The notes under the pieces: generated by a model
Databases searched by the model: none
Told to the model about the DNA's origin: nothing
Seen by the model: the letters and a program-made list of their open reading frames with translations, nothing else
Shown: piece after piece, positions 29,457 through 38,498 of the stretch
Numbering within the stretch: the stretch's first letter is position 1
Layout of the letters: every line of letters begins with the position of its first letter
DNA from: an uncultured Clostridia bacterium
Lineage (GTDB): Bacteria > Bacillota > Clostridia > Christensenellales > CAG-138
Length of the DNA stretch: 64,000 nt
Direction: 5' to 3'
NCBI GenBank assembly: GCA_946411635.1
Contig: CAMKES010000002.1
Span: forward strand, 198,585-262,584
Position numbers and translations under genes: made by a program

Positions 29457-30920
29457 TTACGATACGACGAAATCGTCGACGACCGCGTGCTCCAGCTCCC
29501 ACAGATGGATCGAAGCGTCGCCCCGCGAAAACAGCCGTTTTTCGGTCGGCGTCGGAAAAACGCGGGATGAGAACACCGCGTCCCCGTCGTTGACGAAAAC
29601 CTCGACGGAGCTGCGGTCGATGAAGATCCTCAAATGCGACAGTCCGTTCGGCAGCGGTCGCACGCGCGTCTCCCCCTGCTCCGTATTGAAGCGGCGCGCC
29701 ATGCCGGAGCGGTCCACCGTGATCTCTTTTTTCGCGTCGTCATAGACGATGCGGAACCCGCCAGTTCCGTCCGGCTCGGCGAAGAGCCCGAGCTCCAGAT
29801 CGCCGCCGCGGCTGATCAGCTCCAGTTCGCATACGCGCGGCAGCAGATCGGTCGCTTCAAGGTCGATCTTTTTTCCGCGCAGCGCGCGCAGTGCGTCCAG
29901 CGGCTGCTGGATCAGGCGGCGGTCCCTGACGCGGAGCTCGCGCGGCAGCGTCAGACAGCCGGACCAATCCTCTTCGTCGGTCGGATAGGATGCGTCGGGA
30001 AGTCCCATCCACGCAACCAGCGTCGCCTTGTTCCGGTCGTTCGGGTTCGCGGCGCACTCCGCGGCGTAGGAATCGAAGCCGAAGTCCAGCACGTGGAAAC
30101 GCGTATTGTCCGGCGTGAAGGTGAGCGTATCCCAGTCCATGTGTCCGAGCAGGTATCCGTTGTGATGCACGCTTTCGCCCCGTCCCGGCAGTTTCAGATG
30201 CTGCGGACAAAAGATCAGAACGTCGTAGCCGCTGATCGTCTCGATCGACGGACATTCCCACATGTCGCCGAAGTCCTCAAAGCCCGGCACCTTCAGCTGT
30301 CCGGCGAACGCCCAGCCGTCCGTGCGGGAATCGGACCGGTAGACGATCACGCAGCCCTTTTTCTCTTTGGTCTGCGCGCCGATGACGAGATAGTATTTGC
30401 CGTTGCTCGCGTGAATGATCTTCGGATCCCGCTGGTGCTCGGTATACTCCGGATTCGGTCCGAACAGCGGCGGCAGTTTTTCCGCCGTTCCGCCGTCCTT
30501 CAGATTCACCAGACAGGTATACGGCCTGCGCGTCCAGTCCTCGTCGCGGTGATTGCCCGTATAGTACAGGTACACCGAATCCCCCGCGGGCAGCGCGGAG
30601 CCGGAATACGCGCCCTTATTGTCGAATTCCGTGTCCGGACGGATGCAGACGCCCGCGTTTTTCCACGTCACCAGGTCCTTCGAAACGGTATGGTACCAGT
30701 ATTTGAGCCCGTGGACCGCGCCCCACGGACACCACTGATAGAACAGATGCCACGTCCCGTTGTGAAAAACGAACCCGTTCGGATCGTTCAAAAGACCCGT
30801 GACCGGCTGGATATGGTACTGCTGGCGATAATCCGAACGAATGATGCGTTCGTGGAGATCGCGGATCTCCTCTGCGTTGTTCAGCACACGATAGCGCTCT
30901 TCCCTGGTCCAGGTTTTCAC
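29457..30920 (-). CDS. GH32 sucrose-6-phosphate hydrolase/beta-fructofuranosidase
   Basis: YHIQPVTGLLNDPNGFVFHNGTWHLFYQWCPWG (GH32 NDPNG motif), QRDPKIIHASNGKYY, WECPSIETI. Confidence 0.93.
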   Translation of the reverse strand: MKTWTREERYRVLNNAEEIRDLHERIIRSDYRQQYHIQPVTGLLNDPNGFVFHNGTWHLFYQWCPWGAVHGLKYWYHTVSKDLVTWKNAGVCIRPDTEFDNKGAYSGSALPAGDSVYLYYTGNHRDEDWTRRPYTCLVNLKDGGTAEKLPPLFGPNPEYTEHQRDPKIIHASNGKYYLVIGAQTKEKKGCVIVYRSDSRTDGWAFAGQLKVPGFEDFGDMWECPSIETISGYDVLIFCPQHLKLPGRGESVHHNGYLLGHMDWDTLTFTPDNTRFHVLDFGFDSYAAECAANPNDRNKATLVAWMGLPDASYPTDEEDWSGCLTLPRELRVRDRRLIQQPLDALRALRGKKIDLEATDLLPRVCELELISRGGDLELGLFAEPDGTGGFRIVYDDAKKEITVDRSGMARRFNTEQGETRVRPLPNGLSHLRIFIDRSSVEVFVNDGDAVFSSRVFPTPTEKRLFSRGDASIHLWELEHAVVDDFVVS

Positions 30921-31078
30921 GGCTGCGCTCCTTCCTCACTTTTATTATATATGATTTTACCGTATTCCGGACGAAAACGCAAGGACCGGGATGCAATCGG
31001 GATCAAAAAAAATTACGGCCGCCCTGCGGCGGCCGTATCGAAATCATTGCGGCGGTCCGTTTCCGTCCGGCGGCGGGA

Positions 31079-31288
31079 TCATTCCACGCCGGTCACCCGG
31101 TAACCCTGCGCCTCCACCGCCCCGCACAGGACCTCGTCCGCAACGGGCGCGCTGAGCGTAACGATCGCGACGCCGCGCGAATGATCCGCCGCGGCGGTCT
31201 CCACGCCCGGGATCTCCTCCAGCGTCTTTTTGACCCGCGCCTCGCAGTGCGGGCACATCATGCCTTCCACCTTCAAAGTCTTTGTCAT
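31079..31288 (-). CDS. Possible internally initiated CopZ-like copper chaperone, in frame within copA
   Basis: AAGGAGGAACCAACG-ATG gives an ideal SD 8 nt upstream of an in-frame ATG encoding a complete 69-aa HMA protein. Confidence 0.5.
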   Translation of the reverse strand: MTKTLKVEGMMCPHCEARVKKTLEEIPGVETAAADHSRGVAIVTLSAPVADEVLCGAVEAQGYRVTGVE

Positions 31289-33616
31289 CGTTGGTTCCTC
31301 CTTGTTTGTTTCTTTTGAAATGAACGTTTCCAGCGCCTCCGCCGGAACCGGCTTCCGAGGTTTGTCATGCGCTGCGTCGTGCGGCCTGACGAGATTCAGA
31401 CGCAGTGCGTTCATGCATACGAAAAAGCTGGACAGCGCCATCGCCGCCGCGCCGTACATCGGCTTCATTTCGATTCCGTACAGCCCCATCGCGAGCGGAA
31501 TGCAGATCACGTTGTAGAAGAACGCCCAGAACAGGTTCTGATGAATGTTCCGGATCGTCGCCCGGCTCAGCCGGATCGCCGCCGCAACGTCCGTCAGACG
31601 GCTTTTCATGACCACGACGTCCGCCGCGTCGATCGCGACGTCCGTTCCCGCGCCGACGGCGACGCCGTTGTCCGCCACCGTGAGCGCCGGCGCGTCGTTG
31701 ATGCCGTCGCCGACCATGGCGACCTTGCCCAGCGTTTTGAGTCCGCGAACGACGTCCGCCTTGCCGTCCGGCAGTACGCCGGCGACCACGCGGTCCACGC
31801 CCGCCTGCTTTGCGATCGCTTTTGCCGTGCGTTCATTGTCTCCGGTCAGCAGAACGGTCCGGACGCCCATCCCGTTCAGTTCCCGGATGGCCTGCGCGGA
31901 ATCGTCCTTGATCGGGTCCGCCACCGCGATCAGCCCGATCAGCGCGCCGTCATACGCGAACAGAAGCGGCGTTTTGCCTTCCTCCGCAAGCGCGTTCGCC
32001 TGCCGCTCAACGGCTTCCCCCACCAGGCCCTTGCCCGACAGATAGCGCAGACTGCCGCCGAGAAGCTCCCTGCCGTCCAGCCGCGCGCGCAGACCGTTGC
32101 CCGGCAGCGCTTCAAAATCCGTGACCTCCGAAAGCGGCAGTCCGTCCGCGGCGGCGGTCACCGCTCTCGAAAGCGGGTGCTCGCTGTTTTTCTCCAGCGA
32201 CGCCGCAAGCGTCAGAAGCGGTTCCCGGCTTCCCGCGAGCGGGATCACGTCCGTTACCCGCGGCTGGCTCTCCGTTACGGTTCCGGTCTTGTCCAGCGCG
32301 ACGATCTGCGTCCGTCCGGTGCCTTCCAGGGCGGCCGCCGTCTTATACAGAATGCCGGTCTTCGCGCCGACGCCGCTGCCGACCATGACGGCGACCGGCG
32401 TCGCAAGTCCGAGCGCGCAGGGGCAGCTGATCACGAGCACGGAGATCCCGCGCGCGATCGCGAAGGAGAACGGCCGTCCGGCGATCAGCCAGCCGAGCAT
32501 CGTCAGCAGCGCGATCCCGATCACCGCCGGCACGAACACGCCGGATACCTTGTCGGCGATGCGCGCAAGCGGCGCCTTGGTCGCCGCGGCGTCGGAAACG
32601 GTGCGGATGATCTGCGCGAGCGTCGTGTCCTCGCCGACCCGCGTCGCGCGGCATTCGATGTATCCGTGCTGGTTCATCGTCGCGGCGGAGACCGTGTCGC
32701 CCTCCGCCTTATCGACCGGAATGCTCTCGCCGGTCAGCGCGGATTCGTTGATCGCGGTCGCGCCCTTCAGAATAACGCCATCCACCGGGATCTGTTCGCC
32801 GGGACGAACGACGAAAACGTCGCCCTTCTGCACCTGTTCGATGCCGACCTCGGTCTCGACGCCGTTTTTCAGGATCACCGCGGTTTTCGGCGCGAGCTTC
32901 ATCAGTCCCTTCAGCGCGTCCGTCGTGCGGCCCTTGGACCGGGCTTCCAGCATTTTGCCGACCGTGATCAGCGTCGGGATCATCGCCGCCGATTCAAAGT
33001 ACAGATTCATGCCGTGCTTCATCACGACGTCCGCACGTCCTTCGCCCTGCGCAAGGATCATCAGAAACAGCGAAGCCAGCGAATAGCCGAACGACGCGCT
33101 CGATCCCAGCGCGACCAGCGTGTCCATATTCGGCGCGCCGCGGAACAGCGAAGAAAAGCCGGAGGTAAAGAATTTCCCGTTGACGACCATCACGGCCACG
33201 GCAAGCAGCAGCTCGAAAAGTCCCAGAAATACAGGATTATCGAACGCTTTCGGCGCCGGCCAGTTCCACATCATATGCCCCATGGAGAAGTACATGAGAA
33301 CCAGCAGGATCGGCACGGAAAGCAGCAGCCGCCGCTTCAGCTTCGGCGTTTCGCGGTCCTTCAGCGCTTCCGCGTCCGCCCACGAAGGCGAACCGCCGCG
33401 CGCCGTCCGGTCGTCCGCGCCTTTGACCTTCGCGCCGTACCCGGCCTTTTCGACGGCGCGAATGACCGCGTCCGGCGATGCGGTCCCCTCCACGCCCATG
33501 GAGTTGGTCAGAAGACTGACCGAGCATGCGGTCACGCCCGGCACGGCGGATACCGCTTTCTCGACCCGTGCGGAACACGCCGCGCAGCTCATGCCGGTCA
33601 CGCTGTACTGCTTCAT
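31079..33616 (-). CDS. copA: Copper-translocating P-type ATPase with N-terminal HMA and C-terminal CopZ-like HMA domains
   Basis: GMSCAACSARVEKAV, CPCALGLATP, DKTGTVT, GDGINDAPAL; C-terminal MTKTLKVEGMMCPHCEARVKKTLEEIPGVE. Confidence 0.93.
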   Translation of the reverse strand: MKQYSVTGMSCAACSARVEKAVSAVPGVTACSVSLLTNSMGVEGTASPDAVIRAVEKAGYGAKVKGADDRTARGGSPSWADAEALKDRETPKLKRRLLLSVPILLVLMYFSMGHMMWNWPAPKAFDNPVFLGLFELLLAVAVMVVNGKFFTSGFSSLFRGAPNMDTLVALGSSASFGYSLASLFLMILAQGEGRADVVMKHGMNLYFESAAMIPTLITVGKMLEARSKGRTTDALKGLMKLAPKTAVILKNGVETEVGIEQVQKGDVFVVRPGEQIPVDGVILKGATAINESALTGESIPVDKAEGDTVSAATMNQHGYIECRATRVGEDTTLAQIIRTVSDAAATKAPLARIADKVSGVFVPAVIGIALLTMLGWLIAGRPFSFAIARGISVLVISCPCALGLATPVAVMVGSGVGAKTGILYKTAAALEGTGRTQIVALDKTGTVTESQPRVTDVIPLAGSREPLLTLAASLEKNSEHPLSRAVTAAADGLPLSEVTDFEALPGNGLRARLDGRELLGGSLRYLSGKGLVGEAVERQANALAEEGKTPLLFAYDGALIGLIAVADPIKDDSAQAIRELNGMGVRTVLLTGDNERTAKAIAKQAGVDRVVAGVLPDGKADVVRGLKTLGKVAMVGDGINDAPALTVADNGVAVGAGTDVAIDAADVVVMKSRLTDVAAAIRLSRATIRNIHQNLFWAFFYNVICIPLAMGLYGIEMKPMYGAAAMALSSFFVCMNALRLNLVRPHDAAHDKPRKPVPAEALETFISKETNKEEPTMTKTLKVEGMMCPHCEARVKKTLEEIPGVETAAADHSRGVAIVTLSAPVADEVLCGAVEAQGYRVTGVE

Positions 33617-33629
33617 ATCCTTCCTCCGA

Positions 33630-33941
33630 TCATTTCATCAGTTTTTTCAGGGTTTCCATCAGTTCGTCAACGGCGTCCTCGCGGCCGGCGCGGATGTCCC
33701 CGGTCACGCAGGTGCGCAGATGACTTGCCAGCAGCGTCCTCGAAAAGCTGTTCAGCGCCGAATTGACCGCCGAAGCCTGCACGAGGATGTCCGGGCAGTA
33801 CGCGTCCTCCTCGAGCATCCGTTCCAGTCCCCGCACCTGTCCCTCGATCCGCTTCAGCCGGTTCATCAACTCGCGTTTCTCCCGGTCGCCGCGCACCTTT
33901 TTCCGTTCATGCGCGCCGCACGCCTTGCACAGCTCTTCCAT
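33630..33941 (-). CDS. csoR: Copper-sensing repressor, CsoR/RcnR family
   Basis: RLKRIEGQVRGLERMLEEDAYCPDILVQASAVNSALNSFSRTLLASHLRTC (Cys/His/Cys ligand spacing). Confidence 0.92.
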   Translation of the reverse strand: MEELCKACGAHERKKVRGDREKRELMNRLKRIEGQVRGLERMLEEDAYCPDILVQASAVNSALNSFSRTLLASHLRTCVTGDIRAGREDAVDELMETLKKLMK

Positions 33942-33958
33942 ATTCCGCAGCTCCTTCC

Positions 33959-33975
33959 ATACCCGATACGGGTAT
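33959..33975. promoter_or_regulatory. CsoR-type operator 1
   Basis: ATACCCG-ATA-CGGGTAT inverted repeat directly upstream of csoR. Confidence 0.7.
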
Positions 33976-33993
33976 TTTTATTGTTTCTATCAT

Positions 33994-34010
33994 ATACCCC
34001 TTCCGGGTAT
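33994..34010. promoter_or_regulatory. CsoR-type operator 2
   Basis: ATACCC-CTTCC-GGGTAT inverted repeat. Confidence 0.7.
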
Positions 34011-34083
34011 TTGTCAAGTGTCGTCCGCGTGCGAAAAACAGCGTTCGGAACCGTTCTTTGTTGGATTAGCGCGCGTTTCGGAG

Positions 34084-34111
34084 TTGCACGTTCGGCCGGA
34101 CGTGGTATAAT
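34084..34111 (+). promoter_or_regulatory. Sigma70-type promoter for the pyruvate kinase-like gene
   Basis: TTGCAC-N16-TATAAT. Confidence 0.5.
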
Positions 34112-34134
34112 AGGATCAATCGAAACAGAGGAGT

Positions 34135-35139
34135 GTGAACAACGCCGTGCAGCGGAAAAAAGTCATGATCTACGGAACGCTCGGTCCCGCCTGCAGCGAT
34201 CGGGAGATCCTCCGTGAAATGCTTCTGGAGGGCATGGACGGCATGCGGCTGAATCTGTCGCACGCCTCGCTGGAGGAATCGGAGGCCCTGCTCGAGGCGT
34301 ACCGGAACGCCGCCGCTGCGTGCGGCCTGCATCCCGCGCTTCTGATCGATATGCAGGGACCGGAGCTGCGGATCGGCCGCGTCTCCCCCTTTGCGCTGCG
34401 TGAGGACGCGCGGATCGATCCGGACCGCATTCCGTTTCCGGACACGGTACGCAGGGCGATCGAACTCGCCGCGCCCGCACAGGAGATCCTTCTGGACGAC
34501 GGCAGGATCCTGCTGCGGAAAGAAGAAACGGGACTGCTGCGCGTCGTGCGCGGCGGCGTCCTTGAAAGCAGAAAAAGCGTCGCGCTGCCCGGCATTGCGA
34601 TCCGCACGCCCGCGATGACCGAAGCCGACCGGAGGCATATCCGGCTTGCCGGGGCGTACGGCGTGACCGGCGTCATGCAGCCGTTCGTGCGCGGAGAAGC
34701 GGATCTGCTCGAGGTGCGCGGCGCGCTGAACGAGGCCGGCGGTTCGGATATCCGCCTGTTTGCAAAGATCGAAAATACGGAAGGGATCGCGCATCTGGAC
34801 AAGCTGATCCCGCTCTGCGACGAGATCGTGATCGCGCGCGGCGACCTCGGGAACGCCGTGCCGGTCTGGGAACTGCCCGCTGCGCAGAAACGCATCGCCG
34901 CGGCCTGCCGCGAAGCGGGAAGAGCGTTCACGGTCGTGACGCAGATGCTCGACTCCATGACGCACCGGCCCGTGCCCACCCGCGCGGAGGTATCCGATAT
35001 CTTCAACGCCGTGCTGGACGGCGCGGATTCCGTCATGCTGACGGGTGAAACGGCCTCTGGCGACTATCCCGTTCCCGCGATCCGCTATCTGGTGAAGACG
35101 GTACGCGCGGCGGAAGCGTACCGCGACGGGATGCGATGA
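34135..35139 (+). CDS. Short pyruvate kinase-family protein lacking the C-terminal domain
   Basis: MRLNLSHAS, AKIENTEGI, VIARGDLGNA, TQMLDSM, PTRAEVSDIFNAVLDGADSVMLTGETASGDYP; ends about 130 aa earlier than canonical PK. Confidence 0.85.
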   Translation: MNNAVQRKKVMIYGTLGPACSDREILREMLLEGMDGMRLNLSHASLEESEALLEAYRNAAAACGLHPALLIDMQGPELRIGRVSPFALREDARIDPDRIPFPDTVRRAIELAAPAQEILLDDGRILLRKEETGLLRVVRGGVLESRKSVALPGIAIRTPAMTEADRRHIRLAGAYGVTGVMQPFVRGEADLLEVRGALNEAGGSDIRLFAKIENTEGIAHLDKLIPLCDEIVIARGDLGNAVPVWELPAAQKRIAAACREAGRAFTVVTQMLDSMTHRPVPTRAEVSDIFNAVLDGADSVMLTGETASGDYPVPAIRYLVKTVRAAEAYRDGMR

Positions 35140-35208
35140 GAGGATCTTCTTGCAATATGGATCGATTTCGGAGATAATACAAGTAATTCAGAAACAGGAG
35201 GCGCACCC

Positions 35209-36261
35209 ATGGCATGCAAAAACCCCGTTCCCGGAACAGGCGGCAATCGGTATATCCCGTTTGAACAGCGCACCGGCGGCCGTTCCGTCGTTTTCTTCAC
35301 CCGCGATCTGTCCGGGGAAGGACTGAAAAAGATCTATGACCGCGTCAGCTCGGTTCTGACCGGCAGAGTCGCGATCAAACTGCACACCGGCGAAGCGGAA
35401 GGTCCGAACATCATCCCCCGCCCCTGGGTAAAGGAACTGATCGGTTCCCGGCTTCCGGACGCGACGATCATCGAGACCAACACCTACTATGAAGGCAGCC
35501 GGTATACGACCGAAGAACACCGCAAAACGCTGGAGATCAACGGCTGGATGTTCTGCCCCGTCGACATCACCGACGCCGACGGCGTTGCGGAACTGCCGGT
35601 CAAAGGCGGAAAATGGTTCGACGTAATGCACGTCGGAAAGAGCATGCTGAACTATGACTCGCTGCTCGTTCTGACGCATTTCAAGGGACACGTGATGGGC
35701 GGCTTCGGCGGCTCCGACAAAAACATCGGCATCGGCTGTGCGGACGGACGGATCGGCAAAAAGGAGATCCATACCGCTACCGGAAGCGACGATATGTGGG
35801 GCATCGCCGAGGAGGAACTGATGGAGCGCATGACCGAAAGCACGAAAGCGACGGTCGATCACTTCGCGCCGCACGTCTGCTTCATTAACACGATGCGCAA
35901 TATGTCGGTCTCCTGCGACTGCGAAGGTCCCGAAGCCGAACCGGTCGTGACGCCGGACGTCGGCATCGTTGCGTCGCTGGATATTCTCGCGGCTGACAGC
36001 GCCTGCGTCGATCTGATCTACGCGCTTCCGAACTTCGGCGGCGCGGCGATGATCGAACGTATCGAAACGCGGCACGGGCTCCGGCAGCTGAGTTACATGA
36101 AGGAGCTCGGCATGGGAAACGATCGCTATACGCTGATCGACGTCGATCACGGCGATGCGGTGATCACTGCCGAGGAGGCCGTCAAAGACGTTGATCCCGT
36201 CTGGTCGCCCGACCGGTTCAATACCTTCCCCGGGCGCAACAAGCGCAGAGCCTTCGAATAA
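35209..36261 (+). CDS. DUF362 domain-containing protein
   Basis: VAIKLHTGEAEGPNIIPRPWVKELI, LTHFKGHVMGGFGGSDKNIGIGCADGRIGK. Confidence 0.8.
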   Translation: MACKNPVPGTGGNRYIPFEQRTGGRSVVFFTRDLSGEGLKKIYDRVSSVLTGRVAIKLHTGEAEGPNIIPRPWVKELIGSRLPDATIIETNTYYEGSRYTTEEHRKTLEINGWMFCPVDITDADGVAELPVKGGKWFDVMHVGKSMLNYDSLLVLTHFKGHVMGGFGGSDKNIGIGCADGRIGKKEIHTATGSDDMWGIAEEELMERMTESTKATVDHFAPHVCFINTMRNMSVSCDCEGPEAEPVVTPDVGIVASLDILAADSACVDLIYALPNFGGAAMIERIETRHGLRQLSYMKELGMGNDRYTLIDVDHGDAVITAEEAVKDVDPVWSPDRFNTFPGRNKRRAFE

Positions 36262-36271
36262 GCGGAACATC

Positions 36272-36302
36272 AAAAAACGCCGGAACCGTCCGGCGTTTTT
36301 TT
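36272..36302. terminator. Intrinsic terminator between convergent genes
   Basis: aaaaaacgccggaaccgtccggcgttttttt. Confidence 0.8.
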
Positions 36303-36318
36303 GATGCTGTTTTGAAAT

Positions 36319-37596
36319 TCAATGTTCCATCATCAGCTGAATGATCTCTTTGTCCGTCTGTTCCATGCCGCAGCGGGCAAGCTTGCCGACCGCTTCGATC
36401 GTGCTCTCGACGCCCTTTTTCACGATGCCGTCGCCGCCGAAGAACTGGTTGCCGTCCTCGTACATGGCAAGGCCGAGAAGCCCCGCGTCGACCGCCGCGG
36501 CGATCTTTGCCGCGCAGCTCGCTTTCGCGCCGTCGCAGACGATGCCGGAAGTGATGGCTACGGCGTTGACCACCGTGTGCGCGATCATTTCGAACCGGCC
36601 GCCCTTGAGATACGCGAGACCCGCGCCCGCGCCCGCACCCGCGCTGACCGCGCCGCAGTAGGCGGAGAGCCTGCCGATGCCGGTTTTCAGATGCGTGGTG
36701 ATAAGATTGGACACGCACAGCGCGCGCAGAAGTTCCTCATGCGTTTTGCCGGTCTCCCGCGCATAGACGATGACCGGGACGGACGCCGTGATGCCCTGGT
36801 TGCCGCTGCCCGAATTGATGACGACCGGCAGTTCGCAGCCGTTCATGCGCGCGTCGCTGCCCGCGGCCGCCCATGCGCGCATTTTGTAATTGATGTCGTT
36901 TTCTCTGCCGCGCAGAACCGTTTTGCCGATGTTTGCGCCGTAATTGCCCGACAGACCTTCCTTTGCGATCGCCATGTTGTAATCGATCTGCCGTTCCAGG
37001 ATCTCGCTGACGTCCTTCGGATCGACGGAATCGGCAAAGTCCACGATCCCCTCGACCGAAAGGCACGTGCGGTCGGTGAGCCGGTCGTCGATGCGATCGG
37101 TCACGTCCTGCTTCAGAAGCACCTCGTCGTTGCGCTGTACCAGGACCAGATTCGTGTGATAGTCCGCAATGCGTACCGTGGCGCGGTCCTCCCCCGCGTA
37201 TGCGGTGATCTGAATGTCGAAGATGCGTCCGGTATCGGCGTGCCGCACCTCGATCGGAACGCGTTCGAGGCAGTCGGACATCGCGCGGATCTCGTCCGGC
37301 GTAACGTGCGCAAGCACCTCAAGCTCGGCGTCCGCGTCGCCCGCGACCGTGCCCGCCGCCGCAGCAGCGGGGATCCCGCGAAGACCGCCGGTATGCGGCA
37401 CGACGACGCTCTTGACGTTCTTGATGATGTTGCCGCTGACCTCGACGAGCAAACGCTCCGGCATTGCGCCGAGGACCTGCCGCGCCTTTGCCGCCGCAAA
37501 CGCGATGGCGATCGGCTCCGTACAGCCCATGGCGGGGCGGAGTTCTTCCTTCAGGATCTGGATATACAGCGCGTAACGCGGATCGGTGTTCAGCAT
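36319..37596 (-). CDS. L-cysteine desulfidase / serine dehydratase alpha-like family (UPF0597)
   Basis: ELRPAMGCTEPIAIAFAAAKAR, EVSGNIIKNVKSVVVPHTGGLRG, NSGSGNQGITASVPV, CDGAKASCAAKI; start at 37596 after GGAGG. Confidence 0.85.
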   Translation of the reverse strand: MLNTDPRYALYIQILKEELRPAMGCTEPIAIAFAAAKARQVLGAMPERLLVEVSGNIIKNVKSVVVPHTGGLRGIPAAAAAGTVAGDADAELEVLAHVTPDEIRAMSDCLERVPIEVRHADTGRIFDIQITAYAGEDRATVRIADYHTNLVLVQRNDEVLLKQDVTDRIDDRLTDRTCLSVEGIVDFADSVDPKDVSEILERQIDYNMAIAKEGLSGNYGANIGKTVLRGRENDINYKMRAWAAAGSDARMNGCELPVVINSGSGNQGITASVPVIVYARETGKTHEELLRALCVSNLITTHLKTGIGRLSAYCGAVSAGAGAGAGLAYLKGGRFEMIAHTVVNAVAITSGIVCDGAKASCAAKIAAAVDAGLLGLAMYEDGNQFFGGDGIVKKGVESTIEAVGKLARCGMEQTDKEIIQLMMEH

Positions 37597-37728
37597 GGCA
37601 TGCCCTCCCTGACGACCTTTTTCGATCTTTATTTTATAAGATTTCCGGACAAGCGTCAATCACTTCTTGCTTTTTTTCGCGACCTGTCCTATGATGGACC
37701 CGTACCACTCTTTCATAAAGGATCATCC

Positions 37729-38412
37729 ATGACAAAACAGACGCTTCGAGAAAACCGGACCGCAGGCGCGATCCTTCTGAATATGCTGATCGCGGCGGTC
37801 AGTCTGTTTGTCAACGGCTTCGGTCTGTATCTGACGATCCGCGCAGGCATCGGCGCCGCGCCGTGGGACGTGCTGAATCTCGGCATTTCCAGGACGTTCG
37901 GCATTCTCTACGGCACCGCGTCCATCGCCGTGTCCGTTACGATCCTGCTCGTCGATATTCTGCTCAGGGAGCCGGTCGGCATCGCAATGTTCATCGACGC
38001 GTTCGTCGTCGGAAAAGCGGTCGATTTCTTCAACTGGCTCGATCCCGTTCCCCCCTGCACCTCGCTTTGGACGTCGATCCCGGTATTGCTCGCGGGGCTG
38101 GTCGTTCTTGCCTACACGCAGTACGCGTACATGATCGCGTCCCTGGGCTGCGGCCCGCGCGACACGCTGATGGTCGGGCTCGCCAAGCGCGTGAAGCCGA
38201 TCCCGATCGGCGTCGTGAGCATCGTGATCCTCGGCACCGCCACGCTGGTCGGCTGGCTTCTGGGCGGTCCGGTCGGGATCGGCACGATCATTTGCGCCTT
38301 CGGCGCCGGACCGATCATGCAGCTTGCGTTCCGTACCGTCCGCTTTGACGCGACCGCGATCCGCCATCAGCGGCTCAGAGATTCGGTCAAAGTGCTGTTC
38401 GGGCGCAGGTGA
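37729..38412 (+). CDS. YczE/YitT-like integral membrane protein
   Basis: FGLYLTIRAGIGAAPWDVLNLGIS, LGCGPRDTLMVGLAKR; multiple hydrophobic segments. Confidence 0.8.
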   Translation: MTKQTLRENRTAGAILLNMLIAAVSLFVNGFGLYLTIRAGIGAAPWDVLNLGISRTFGILYGTASIAVSVTILLVDILLREPVGIAMFIDAFVVGKAVDFFNWLDPVPPCTSLWTSIPVLLAGLVVLAYTQYAYMIASLGCGPRDTLMVGLAKRVKPIPIGVVSIVILGTATLVGWLLGGPVGIGTIICAFGAGPIMQLAFRTVRFDATAIRHQRLRDSVKVLFGRR

Positions 38413-38442
38413 TCCGAAGCCGACGGCGCCCGCATGCAAATC

Positions 38443-38480
38443 AAAGACCCGGTTATCGATCGATAACCGGGTCTTTTTTT
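38443..38480. terminator. Intrinsic terminator between convergent genes
   Basis: aaagacccggttatcgatcgataaccgggtcttttttt. Confidence 0.85.
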
Positions 38481-38498
38481 GTTTCGTTCCGCCGCGGA

